This document shows positions 35,704-43,955 of a stretch of DNA of 64,000 nucleotides, piece by piece (position 1 is the first letter of the stretch; each line of letters begins with the position of its first letter). Made by a program: the position numbers and the translations under genes. This stretch comes from JACKCB01 sp964452775 (GTDB lineage: Bacteria; Chloroflexota; Anaerolineae; Promineifilales; Promineifilaceae): positions 62,001-126,000 of the forward strand of contig CAYVQP010000002.1 in NCBI GenBank assembly GCA_964452775.1, read 5' to 3'. The notes beneath the pieces are model-generated. The model did not search any database and was not told the origin of the DNA. It saw only the letters and a list, made by a program, of their open reading frames with translations.

Positions 35704-36330
35704 TCAGAGTAAGCCCTGCCGGATTGGGGCGAATGAACGCCGGTGTATCGCGCAAGGCCCATGCGTCGCCAGCGCAGCTTCGTGTTCTCGTGTGCAGTAT
35801 CCCTTGTGGTGGTCGAAGCCATACCCTGGATAGCGCTCGTGCCAGTCGAGCATTTCGCGATCCCTGGCGACCTTGGCCAGTATCGAGGCGGCGGCTATGG
35901 ACAAGGAAGCGCTGTCGCCCCGCACAATCGCTTGTTGCGGCAGGTTGATAGAAGGGAGTCGCAGCCGGCCATCAATCAGCAAATGATCCGGCTTGCACAC
36001 CAATTGCTGCAAGGCTCGCCGCATGGCCGTCAGCGTAGCCCCGACAATGCCGAGTTCGTCAACCTCAGCTGCGCTGCTGCTGCCGATGCCACAGGCTACG
36101 GCGACCTCGAAGATCCGATCGAAATGCAGCGCCCGGCGACGCGCCGGAAGCTGCTTTGAGTCATCAACCCCGCTCAGTTGCGAAAGCAAGTCGGGTCGAA
36201 GCAGGGGGAGGATGACCGCTCCGGCGAAAACCGGCCCGGCAAGCGCCCCCCGGCCGGCTTCGTCCAGCCCGGCAATTTGGACATGGCCGCGCTGCTCCAG
36301 GACTACCTGTTCAAATTGCAGATGGGGCAT
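35704..36330 (-). CDS. rnhB: Ribonuclease HII
   Basis: A 208-residue endonuclease that cuts RNA in RNA-DNA hybrids and at embedded ribonucleotides. The metal site residues are visible: D and E in GLDEAGRGALAGPVFAGAVIL, D in 'HLLIDGRLRLP', and the downstream 'ASILAKVARDREM'. The DSKQL motif is present. It sits 10 bases after a glycosyltransferase gene in a rfbD-GT-GT-rnhB run. Confidence 0.94.
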   Translation of the reverse strand: MPHLQFEQVVLEQRGHVQIAGLDEAGRGALAGPVFAGAVILPLLRPDLLSQLSGVDDSKQLPARRRALHFDRIFEVAVACGIGSSSAAEVDELGIVGATLTAMRRALQQLVCKPDHLLIDGRLRLPSINLPQQAIVRGDSASLSIAAASILAKVARDREMLDWHERYPGYGFDHHKGYCTREHEAALATHGPCAIHRRSFAPIRQGLL

Positions 36331-36340
36331 TGGCTGTAGA

Positions 36341-37108
36341 TCAGTTCGGCGCTTTGCTGGTCAGCGGCTGCGGCGGGCGGTCATAAACCCCGGTGATCAT
36401 GTTCCAGCGGGTGCGAAAGGTATCGGCCAGGGTGCGAAAATAGTCCAGGGGGCGCACATGGGTGCCCTCTTTGTTCACCCAATAGGCGGGTACAATGGCG
36501 ATCTCGTAGTCCAGCTTGCGGGCAACTGCCAGCGCTTCCACGTCGAACCCCCACCGGTCGACCGTCGCTCTGGAGAAGATCGCTTCCGCCGCGCCGGCCT
36601 TAAATGCCTTGAAGCCACATTGCGTATCCCAGATACCCGGCACGGCAACGAGCTGAATTAGCAGGTTAGCGGCATCGCCGAGCAGGCGCTTGTGAAATCG
36701 CTGGGGAACGGCCTGCTGTGCTCCGGCGGCATCCTTCCGGTCCCGGCTGCAAATGACCACTGCGTTTCCGCTTTCGAACAGCGGCAGCATCTGGTCGAAA
36801 TGGCTCATATCGGTTGAGTTGTCGGCGTCGGTGAAAAGCCGGATATCGCCCTCGGCAGCCAGCATCCCCTGCCGGACCGTGAAACCCTTGCCGCGATTTT
36901 CCTTGCGCGCTAACCAGCGCACATTATCGCAGCCGGCGGCAAAGGTTTCGACCACCGCCAGCGTATTATCCCGAGAACCATCCAGCACGACCAGTACCTC
37001 CCAGGTAAACGGGCGCGCTGTCAGGTATTCTGTCACGGCTACTAGCGTCTGACCAATCCGGGATTCCTCGTTGAAAGCCGGGATGATGACGGATAGGAAC
37101 GGGTTCAT
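36341..37108 (-). CDS. Glycosyltransferase family 2, dolichyl-phosphate glucosyltransferase-like
   Basis: A 255-residue GT-A enzyme: 'SVIIPAFNEESRIGQTL' at the start, nucleotide-sugar binding DGS and metal-binding TDADNST, and 'WDTQCGFKAF' typical of ALG5/DPM-like enzymes that transfer a sugar to a polyprenyl phosphate. No transmembrane helices follow the catalytic domain. Co-oriented with another GT2 gene and rfbD, suggesting a glycan or glycolipid pathway. Confidence 0.88.
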   Translation of the reverse strand: MNPFLSVIIPAFNEESRIGQTLVAVTEYLTARPFTWEVLVVLDGSRDNTLAVVETFAAGCDNVRWLARKENRGKGFTVRQGMLAAEGDIRLFTDADNSTDMSHFDQMLPLFESGNAVVICSRDRKDAAGAQQAVPQRFHKRLLGDAANLLIQLVAVPGIWDTQCGFKAFKAGAAEAIFSRATVDRWGFDVEALAVARKLDYEIAIVPAYWVNKEGTHVRPLDYFRTLADTFRTRWNMITGVYDRPPQPLTSKAPN

Positions 37109-37120
37109 CAGCCTGGAATC

Positions 37121-38086
37121 TTATCTTTGCGCCGGGTCGTCGTCAACCGGGGATAGCCGAGACAGCAGTTGTTCGTCGGTGATCCGCCGGGTACGCTGAA
37201 TTTGCCCGCGCTTGCGTAGCATCTTTGGCAACCCCCAAATTCCGGCGAGTTGTCCGCGCATGCGGGCGCGCGCCGCCCGGCCTCGCCAGGCGCGCAACGC
37301 CTGCAGAAAGAGCTTGACTTGAGCGCGCAAGACGATAGGCCAGCTTCGGCGCAAGATGCTGCCGGGGTAATTCTTCCAGATCACGTAGAGGAAGTTGCGC
37401 CCGTCATAGTAGCTGGCGGAAGCGCCGCCGTCACTGGCCTTTAGCTTGTGATAGACCAGCGCAGCCGGCGCGTAGAGGATCTCCCAGCCGGCCAACTGTG
37501 CTCGCCAGCTCAGGTCAACGTCCTCGCAAGAGAAGAAGAAATCCGCATCCAGAAATCCAATTTCCTCCAGCATCACCCGCCGGTAGCCTGCCGCGCCGCC
37601 GCAGGCGCTGAACACCGGCTCCTCCTGATCGTATTGTCCCAGGTCAGGCTGCCAGACGCCGCGATTGCCGGGGATACCGTCCAGGCGGTAATAGTCGCCG
37701 GCAGAATGTAGATGATCGTTAGGGTCAAAGAGGCGGATCTTGCAGGCAACTGCTCCGGCTGCGGGATGTCTTTCGAAGGCGTCAACTATACTTGCCACCC
37801 ACTCGGAATCCGCCGCCGTATCGTTGTTTAGCAACAATATGTAGCGGCCCTCGGCCACGTTATAGCCGGCAATGCAGGCCCCCGTAAAACCCTGGTTCTC
37901 ACCCAGCTCAATCAGGCGCACCTCAGGAAATCGCTCGCGCACGAAGGCCTGCGAGCCATCCTGCGAGCCGTTGTCTACCAGAATGACTTCGTGATCGGTG
38001 AATGTCTGCCGGCGCAGGGCATCCAGACAATCGTTTAGATGTTGAATGCCGTTCCAGTGGGGGATTATGATAGAGACCGCAGGCAT
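37121..38086 (-). CDS. Glycosyltransferase family 2, rhamnosyltransferase-like
   Basis: A 321-residue GT2 protein. 'VSIIIPHWNGIQHLNDCLDAL' and 'ILVDNGSQDGS' bind the nucleotide sugar; 'ILLLNNDTAAD' carries the metal-binding acidic pair; 'FFFSCEDVDLSWRAQLAGW' (ED...DL.WR) is the WbbL/rhamnosyltransferase-type acceptor motif. Together with the adjacent rfbD it likely transfers rhamnose, an inference from context. Confidence 0.87.
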   Translation of the reverse strand: MPAVSIIIPHWNGIQHLNDCLDALRRQTFTDHEVILVDNGSQDGSQAFVRERFPEVRLIELGENQGFTGACIAGYNVAEGRYILLLNNDTAADSEWVASIVDAFERHPAAGAVACKIRLFDPNDHLHSAGDYYRLDGIPGNRGVWQPDLGQYDQEEPVFSACGGAAGYRRVMLEEIGFLDADFFFSCEDVDLSWRAQLAGWEILYAPAALVYHKLKASDGGASASYYDGRNFLYVIWKNYPGSILRRSWPIVLRAQVKLFLQALRAWRGRAARARMRGQLAGIWGLPKMLRKRGQIQRTRRITDEQLLSRLSPVDDDPAQR

Positions 38087-38107
38087 GGCTTCATCGCGCG
38101 CCGCCGC

Positions 38108-38995
38108 TCACTGAACTCGCAGCGTGGCGGAGTTTTCACGCATGAACTCCGCGAGCGCCTCTTGCCAGGGTCGTAAGGTGATGCCCAGGCCGGCTGCCGC
38201 CACATTCTTCAGCGCGCCAAAGCGGGGAGGACGCGACGGGCGTTGGAAGTCGCTTAGCCGGATTGGCTGGATCAGCACGTCATCCAACCCGGCCAGACGC
38301 AGAATCTCCCGCGCAAAAGCCCAACGAGAGCAGGCGCCGCTGTTTACCAGGTGATAGACGCCGAATTGCCCGGTGATTATGAGCCGGCCGATTGCACTGG
38401 CCGCATCGGCGGCGCAAGTTGGATTGCCGATCTCATCAGTGACCACGCGCACCCGGCCATCCGCTTGCGCGCGACTTAAAATGGTATGGATGAAGTTGCG
38501 CCCGCCCGGAGCAAACAGCCAGGCCAGCCGGACGATGTAATGCGCCGGCAAGATGTCGCGCACGTACTGCTCGGCGGCGGCCTTAGAACGACCATAGGGG
38601 TTGATGGGTTCTAAGGGCATCCACTCTTCGTAGCCCTCTCGCGCCTCCCCGGCAAAAACCTCGTTGGTGCTGATGTGTAGCATTGGGATGTCAAACGCCC
38701 GGCAGGCGAGAGCGACATGTTGCGCTCCAAGGGCATTGACCCGGTAGGCGAGCGCCGGGTTCAGCGCGCAACCGTCTACGTTGGTGTAGGCAGCGCAGTG
38801 GATAATCAGGGCCGGTTCGGCTGACTCAATGGAGGCAAATAGCTGGTCCCGGTTCGTGATGTCTACCCTGGGCAAATCAACACCAACCAGCCTGAAGCGT
38901 TCGCCCAGCGCTTCGGCCAGCGCCCGGCCAAGCTGACCATTTGCGCCGGTGACATAAATAGTATCTCCGTCTCTTACACCGTGTTGCGTTGACAC
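38108..38995 (-). CDS. rfbD: dTDP-4-dehydrorhamnose reductase
   Basis: A 295-residue NADPH-dependent reductase that makes dTDP-L-rhamnose. TGANGQLGRALAEAL is the nucleotide motif, 'ISTNEVFAG' and YGRSKAAAE (YxxxK) the catalytic part, and 'HLVNSGACSRWAFAREIL' the conserved C-terminal region. It starts at GTG. rfbB lies at 19556; rfbA and rfbC are not in the window. Confidence 0.9.
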   Translation of the reverse strand: MSTQHGVRDGDTIYVTGANGQLGRALAEALGERFRLVGVDLPRVDITNRDQLFASIESAEPALIIHCAAYTNVDGCALNPALAYRVNALGAQHVALACRAFDIPMLHISTNEVFAGEAREGYEEWMPLEPINPYGRSKAAAEQYVRDILPAHYIVRLAWLFAPGGRNFIHTILSRAQADGRVRVVTDEIGNPTCAADAASAIGRLIITGQFGVYHLVNSGACSRWAFAREILRLAGLDDVLIQPIRLSDFQRPSRPPRFGALKNVAAAGLGITLRPWQEALAEFMRENSATLRVQ

Positions 38996-39110
38996 GTCCT
39001 GTCCTTGCCGTCAGATCGGGATGGTCCTGCCTGTCATTGCCAGATTGCCGGAGGGATTATACTCGTTCGACTGCGCTTGTCACTCGCCGGCAAAGGCAGA
39101 TAATAATCGC

Positions 39111-39905
39111 ATGCGCGTTGATATCGTAACTCTGTTTCCAGAGGTGTTTGACGGTTACCTGGGGGCGAGCATCCTGCAACGGGCGCAGCAGGCCGGCCTG
39201 TTGCAGGTTGTACTGCACGATCTGCGGCAATTTGGTGTGGGTAGGCACCGCATCACCGATGAACCGCCGTATGGCGGCGGTGGGGGAATGGTGCTGAAGC
39301 CGGAGCCGATATTCGCGGCCGTGGAGGCGCTCAGCGCTGAGGCCGAGGGTGAAACCAGGTATAGCGACCCGGAAAACAGCCACGTTATCCTCCTTTCCCC
39401 GCAGGGCCGGCCGTTTAATCAGGTCGTCGCGGGCGAACTGGCTGCCTATCGCCGGCTGACGCTGATTTGCGGCCGTTACGAAGGGGTGGACGAACGAGTG
39501 CGCCTCGGTCTGGTGCAGGATGAGATATCCATTGGCGACTATGTGCTCACCGGGGGCGAGCTTCCGGCGCTGGTGTTGTTGGATGCGGTGGCCCGGATGA
39601 TCCCCGGCGTGCTGGGGGCGGAGACGGCCGCCGAATGCGACAGCCATGCCACCGGCTTGTTGGAGGGACCGCACTACACCCGTCCGGAGAGCTTTCGGGG
39701 CATGGATGTGCCGGAGGTGTTACGCTCCGGGCACGCGGCGAAAATCGCGCGCTGGCGACGGGAGCAGGCTTTGCGCCGGACATGGCAGGCGCGACCAGAG
39801 ATGTTGCTGGCCGCGCAGCTAGACGAGGATGACCGGCGCTTTTTGGCGACGCTGGCAGAAGAACAACTTGGAATAGTGGAGCAAAGTGGGGCAAAGCCGC
39901 GCTGA
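39111..39905 (+). CDS. trmD: tRNA (guanine-N1)-methyltransferase
   Basis: A 264-residue SPOUT enzyme forming m1G37 in tRNA. 'MRVDIVTLFPEVFDGYLGASI' is the classic N-terminus, with DEPPYGGGGGMVLKPEPIF and CGRYEGVDERV, then 'SIGDYVLTGGELPALVLLDA' forming the knot that binds SAM. ATG at 39111 is the family start. C-terminal about 25 residues exceed the usual length slightly. Confidence 0.96.
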   Translation: MRVDIVTLFPEVFDGYLGASILQRAQQAGLLQVVLHDLRQFGVGRHRITDEPPYGGGGGMVLKPEPIFAAVEALSAEAEGETRYSDPENSHVILLSPQGRPFNQVVAGELAAYRRLTLICGRYEGVDERVRLGLVQDEISIGDYVLTGGELPALVLLDAVARMIPGVLGAETAAECDSHATGLLEGPHYTRPESFRGMDVPEVLRSGHAAKIARWRREQALRRTWQARPEMLLAAQLDEDDRRFLATLAEEQLGIVEQSGAKPR

Positions 39906-40092
39906 TCTTAGCGAAAGTTCATTGAAGACGGGTCTCTCAGGCCGGGTTGGGGCAGCCGGTTGGACTAATTAGCAGCGAATCTATCAGACGTGCCCCATTG
40001 CGCGCCATCCCGCTCCATTCGGGGGCCAATGACAACCCAAAGAGCCGACTCTTCCCTTACAAGATCGTACCTTAAAACATAAAAATCTCCCC

Positions 40093-40121
40093 TTCACACG
40101 CCAACACTCATAGTGTACAAT
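40093..40121 (+). promoter_or_regulatory. Main promoter of the dcw cluster
   Basis: TTCACA (40093-40098), exactly 17 bases, TACAAT (40116-40121). The transcription start would fall near 40128, just before the first MraZ box, about 110 bases upstream of mraZ. Confidence 0.55.
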
Positions 40122-40132
40122 GTCCACACTGC

Positions 40133-40168
40133 GTGGGGAAAAGTGGAGCGAAGTGGGTAGTACTGGAA
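40133..40168 (+). promoter_or_regulatory. MraZ binding boxes
   Basis: GTGGGG (40133), GTGGAG (40143) and GTGGGT (40153) are direct repeats at an exact 10-bp period, with a weaker CTGGAA at 40163. This matches the known MraZ operator layout (TGGGN repeats spaced by one helix turn) upstream of mraZ, so the cluster is likely autoregulated. Confidence 0.65.
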
Positions 40169-40187
40169 AAGAAATGCTCCGAAATCG

Positions 40188-40196
40188 TGCTAGAAT
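40188..40196 (+). promoter_or_regulatory. Possible second dcw promoter (extended -10)
   Basis: TG-C-TAGAAT lies 43 bases before mraZ. The MraZ boxes would cover its upstream region. Confidence 0.35.
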
Positions 40197-40238
40197 GGGG
40201 CAATTGGAACACTAGTTCTATTTTTCGACTCTGTAGAT

Positions 40239-40664
40239 ATGTTTCTCGGCGAATACACGCACAGCATTGATGACAAGGGCCGGTTGACCATTCCGGCACG
40301 ATTCCGCGGTGAGCTGGCCGCCGGACTTGTTGTCACGTGCGGTTTTGACACCAGCTTAGTAGTGTACCCGATTGAGGAATGGGTCAAAGTGGCCGAAAAA
40401 GTCGCCGCCCAGCCGCTATCCAGCGAGTCCGCGCGCAGCCTGAGGCGACGTGTCTTTTCGCTGGCGGCTGACCTGGAACCGGATCGCCAGGGACGTATTC
40501 TGCTCCCGCAGAAATTGCGGGAGTTCGCCGATATTGATGGCGATGCGATCATTGTCGGTATGTTCAACCATGTCGAGATTTGGGACAAAGATCGCTGGCA
40601 AGCTGTCCGCGCCAACGACATTCGTGACGGCGAAAACGAAAAGTGGTCGGACCTGGGTATCTAG
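40239..40664 (+). CDS. mraZ: Transcriptional regulator MraZ
   Basis: A 141-residue AbrB-fold DNA-binding protein that usually represses the division and cell wall cluster. It has the two family motifs in tandem: DDKGRLTIPARFR near residue 14 and DRQGRILLPQKLR near residue 86. Starts FLGEYTHSID as in the family. No Shine-Dalgarno is seen before the ATG. Matching MraZ boxes lie 80-105 bases upstream. Confidence 0.96.
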   Translation: MFLGEYTHSIDDKGRLTIPARFRGELAAGLVVTCGFDTSLVVYPIEEWVKVAEKVAAQPLSSESARSLRRRVFSLAADLEPDRQGRILLPQKLREFADIDGDAIIVGMFNHVEIWDKDRWQAVRANDIRDGENEKWSDLGI

Positions 40665-40717
40665 AACTTTGTCGCCTCTGCTGAATCTGAATTCTGAGTT
40701 GACATTCACAAGCTTTG

Positions 40718-41707
40718 ATGTCTCGTGAACACATTCCGGTGCTCTTTGATGCGGTTCTGGCTTTCTTGCAGCCTAAGGCAGGCGGAAAGTACATTGACGG
40801 CACGTTGGGCGCCGGCGGACATGCGATTGGTATCTTTCAGGCCAGCGCTCCCGGTGGTCGCCTATTAGCGTTTGATCGCGATCAGGAGGCTATCGCCTTT
40901 GCGGGGGAGCGATTCACTGAGGTGGATGCTCAGTGGAAAGATCGTGTCAGCCTCGTCCAGGCCAGCTTTGCTGAAATGGGCGAGATCGCCCCGGAGCGGG
41001 GGTTTGATGAAGTAGATGGTATCCTGCTGGACCTGGGTCTTTCTTCCCGCCAACTAGGAAGTGCACAACGGGGTTTCTCGTTCCAACTGGAAGGCCCCCT
41101 GGACATGAGATTTGATCCGGCGCAGGGCATCACGGCGGCGGACCTGATTAACAACCTGCCGGAAGCAGAGCTCGCGGAGCTTCTTTGGCGCTATGGAGAA
41201 GAGCGCAACAGCCGCCGTTATGCGCGCGAAATCGTCAAGGCGCGACCCCTGACGACAACGAGTGAGCTGGCGGCAGTAATTGCCGGCGCTTCCAGAGGCC
41301 CCCGCGAAAGGCTGCATCCGGCGACCAGGAGTTTTCAGGCGCTGCGCATCGTGGTGAACGAGGAATTGGCGGCGTTGGAAAGAGGGATTGCGGCAGCCGT
41401 GGTGTTATTGAAGCCCGGCGGTCGCCTGGTAATTATTAGCTTTCATTCGCTTGAGGATCGGATCGTGAAGCGAGCATTGCGGGACCTGAGTAAAAGCTGC
41501 ATATGCCCACCTGAGCAACCGATTTGCACGTGCAACAACCAGCCGTTGTTGCGCCTGGTGACCCGCAAGGCCGTGAGTCCGAGCGAAGCGGAAGCCGCAA
41601 GCAACCCGCGCAGTCGCAGCGCAAAACTTAGGGTAGCAGAAAAGTTACCCATTGATGCCGGCCAACCGGGTGGACGAGTTCCCGGATTTGCCGGCGCTGG
41701 CCGATAA
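40718..41707 (+). CDS. rsmH: 16S rRNA (cytosine1402-N4)-methyltransferase
   Basis: A 329-residue SAM enzyme (MraW) that methylates C1402 of 16S rRNA. 'REHIPVLFDAVLAFLQPK', 'GGKYIDGTLGAGGHA', 'DGILLDLGLSSRQL' and 'LVIISFHSLEDRIVKRAL' are diagnostic. The ATG at 40718 is preferred over an adjacent TTG. Second gene of the dcw cluster. Confidence 0.96.
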   Translation: MSREHIPVLFDAVLAFLQPKAGGKYIDGTLGAGGHAIGIFQASAPGGRLLAFDRDQEAIAFAGERFTEVDAQWKDRVSLVQASFAEMGEIAPERGFDEVDGILLDLGLSSRQLGSAQRGFSFQLEGPLDMRFDPAQGITAADLINNLPEAELAELLWRYGEERNSRRYAREIVKARPLTTTSELAAVIAGASRGPRERLHPATRSFQALRIVVNEELAALERGIAAAVVLLKPGGRLVIISFHSLEDRIVKRALRDLSKSCICPPEQPICTCNNQPLLRLVTRKAVSPSEAEAASNPRSRSAKLRVAEKLPIDAGQPGGRVPGFAGAGR

Positions 41708-41717
41708 GCGTGTCGAG

Positions 41718-42209
41718 ATGATGAGCGCAGCGCCTCAAAAGACGAACCAGCATTCCCGCCGGCGGGCTGTCAAGGAACAGCACCGGCGGCGCGCATGGTT
41801 GAACGATGCTCAGATGGCTATGGGCTGGCTGATCGTCTTTGGGTTGGCTGCCTTGTTGGGCACCATCTATCTGAGCCAGGCCAGTCGTATCGCTAGCTCC
41901 GGTCGCCGGATGCAGATATTGCAGTCGCAGTTGGACACGGTTAAGCGGGATAACGCGGACCTGGAGGGAAATATCGCCTCCGTGCAGGCGCTGGATCGCT
42001 TGCTGGTCGAAGCGCAGAACATGGGTTTCCGGCCTGCGGACCCGGCGGAAATTGAGTACCTGGTGGTGCCCGATTTCCCCACTGAGGCGCTGCCGCAGGC
42101 TACCCCCGAACCGACCCGGCAACCCATTGAAACAATGCAGGAAGCTATCTTCGTAGCTATCAGCTCGAGTCTTGAAGGGCTAGGTAAGGGTGTAGCCAAT
42201 GAACCGTAG
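41718..42209 (+). CDS. ftsL: FtsL-like division protein
   Basis: A short bitopic protein with a basic cytoplasmic part, one transmembrane helix ('MGWLIVFGLAALLGTIYL') and a coiled-coil segment with leucine spacing ('MQILQSQLDTVKRDNADLEG'). This is the FtsL/DivIC architecture, supported by position between rsmH and ftsI. The family is poorly conserved, so the name rests on layout and context. ATG at 41655 (overlapping rsmH) is an alternative start. It overlaps ftsI by 11 bases. Confidence 0.75.
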   Translation: MMSAAPQKTNQHSRRRAVKEQHRRRAWLNDAQMAMGWLIVFGLAALLGTIYLSQASRIASSGRRMQILQSQLDTVKRDNADLEGNIASVQALDRLLVEAQNMGFRPADPAEIEYLVVPDFPTEALPQATPEPTRQPIETMQEAIFVAISSSLEGLGKGVANEP

Positions 42210-43896
42210 CCAGCAACGGCGCATGCTCATGGTTATTATCGGGATTGTTTTTGTGGCCGTCATTGTCGTCGGTCGGCTGGTCATCTTCCAGGTTCTTGAT
42301 GCTAAGCATTGGGTGGAGGAAGGACTGGACGTCCAGAGTACCAAAGTCATCGACATTCCGGACCGCGGCTTTATCTACGATCGCAACATGGCAGTGCTGG
42401 CCGGCAATACCGCAGACTATTTGATTGGCGCTTCCCCAAATCTAGTATACGAGAAAGATGAGCTGGCTACTGCCCTGGCCCCGATCTTACAGAAGCCGCG
42501 CACTGAGTTGCTGGAATTGTTGAACTCCCCGGAGGCATATGTCTTGCTCTCCAGCCGGATTACGGCGGATGTCGCCGAAGCGGTGCGCGCGCTCCCTTAT
42601 GAGGGCATTCAAATCGATCCACTTCCCCGGCGAATGTACCCGCAGAGTGAATTGATGTGCCATGTCCTGGGCTTCGTAGACTATGACATGGACGGCGCTT
42701 CCGGAGTGGAAGGTTACTACAATACGGAGCTGACCGGTGAAGCGCAAAGCGATGTGCGGAGCATTTCGCCACTTACTCCCCAGACAGGGATCATGGCCCG
42801 CGAGGGCGCCGACCTGGTATTGACCATTGATCGGTCGATTCAGTACACCGTTGAACAGCACCTCAAGCAAGGGCTTGTCGAATACGGGGCGCAATCCGGC
42901 ACCATCATTGTGATGAACGTGCGCACCGGCGCGATCCTGGCCATGGCCAGCACGCCGTGCTTCGACCCTAACCGTTTCTACGAAGCGGATGCCGGCTCCT
43001 TCCTCAATCCGGCAACCAGCAAGCAGTACGAGCCGGGCTCGGTGATGAAGCTGGTTACGCTGGCTGCGGCGTTGGATTCCGGCATAGTTACCCCGCAGAC
43101 AACCTATTATGATAGCGGCGTCATCCAGGTCGGCGGACATCTGTCCTACAACTGGGACCTCAGCGCCCCTGGGACCACCGACATGCAGACCATGCTCACC
43201 AACTCGCTCAACGTGGGCGCGGCAACCATCGCAACGTGGATGGGTCCCGAGATTTTCTACAACTATCTGGAGCGGTTCAACTTCGGCCGGCCAACCGGCG
43301 TTGATCTGGCCTCGGAGGCGGGAGGCACGGTCCACCGGCCAGGAAGTGAACTCTGGTCCGAATCGTTCCTGGCCACCAACTCCTACGGACAGGGCATTGC
43401 GGTTACTCCATTGCAGATGATCACCGCTGCCGCGGCGCTGGCGAACGATGGATATTTGATGAAGCCATACGTGGTGCAGGAGATCCGCCGCGAGGGCGAA
43501 GTGACGAGTCATGAGCCGGTCGTTTTGAGCCGGCCGGTGACGCCGGAAACAGCGCACATGATTAGCGCCATGGCGGTCAATGTGATCAACGACGGCACCA
43601 AATTGGCCAAACTTGATACCTATACGGTAGCGGGCAAGACGGGCACCGCGCAGATCCCGGAGAATGGCGTCTATTTGTCCGACGCGTCAATCGGCTCGTT
43701 TATCGGTTGGCTGCCGGCGGACAAGCCGGAGATTATCGTGTTGGTGAAAGTTGACAGACCCACCACGCAGCAGTGGGGCTCGCTGACCGCCGCACCGCTC
43801 TTTGCGGAGTTGGCCAAAGAGCTGGTGGTCATGCTGAACATCCCGCCCGATGCCGTGCGGCTGCAGGCCGAAGTAATGGAAGCGCGAGGCAACTAA
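42199..43896 (+). CDS. ftsI: Peptidoglycan D,D-transpeptidase FtsI (penicillin-binding protein)
   Basis: A 565-residue class B PBP that crosslinks septal peptidoglycan. One N-terminal transmembrane helix (10-30), the pedestal domain with 'IDIPDRGFIYDRN', then the transpeptidase domain with active-site SxxK in EPGSVMKL (near 278), SxN in TNSLNVGA, and KTG in VAGKTGTAQIP. No PASTA domain follows. Pairs with FtsW encoded downstream. Confidence 0.94.
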   Translation: MNRSQQRRMLMVIIGIVFVAVIVVGRLVIFQVLDAKHWVEEGLDVQSTKVIDIPDRGFIYDRNMAVLAGNTADYLIGASPNLVYEKDELATALAPILQKPRTELLELLNSPEAYVLLSSRITADVAEAVRALPYEGIQIDPLPRRMYPQSELMCHVLGFVDYDMDGASGVEGYYNTELTGEAQSDVRSISPLTPQTGIMAREGADLVLTIDRSIQYTVEQHLKQGLVEYGAQSGTIIVMNVRTGAILAMASTPCFDPNRFYEADAGSFLNPATSKQYEPGSVMKLVTLAAALDSGIVTPQTTYYDSGVIQVGGHLSYNWDLSAPGTTDMQTMLTNSLNVGAATIATWMGPEIFYNYLERFNFGRPTGVDLASEAGGTVHRPGSELWSESFLATNSYGQGIAVTPLQMITAAAALANDGYLMKPYVVQEIRREGEVTSHEPVVLSRPVTPETAHMISAMAVNVINDGTKLAKLDTYTVAGKTGTAQIPENGVYLSDASIGSFIGWLPADKPEIIVLVKVDRPTTQQWGSLTAAPLFAELAKELVVMLNIPPDAVRLQAEVMEARGN

Positions 43897-43955
43897 ATCA
43901 TGACTGCCGGTGGAATGCACATGCCCGTGCTCTCGATGCAGGTAGAGACGAGATA

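Larger units (their letters stand above)
39906..40238. other. Intergenic region before the dcw cluster
   Basis: This stretch holds no gene. Its right half carries the promoters and MraZ boxes listed separately. In 39906-40090 I see nothing beyond a weak GCCCC/GGGGC pairing and no clear terminator for trmD. Confidence 0.6.

Noticed and set aside
42487..43557. 356-codon minus-strand frame inside ftsI
   Set aside because: Antisense to the clear PBP domain with all catalytic motifs; no conserved sequence of its own.
43773..43955. Upstream extension of the murF frame
   Set aside because: It overlaps the 3' end of ftsI in another frame and lies outside the conserved MurF N-terminus.
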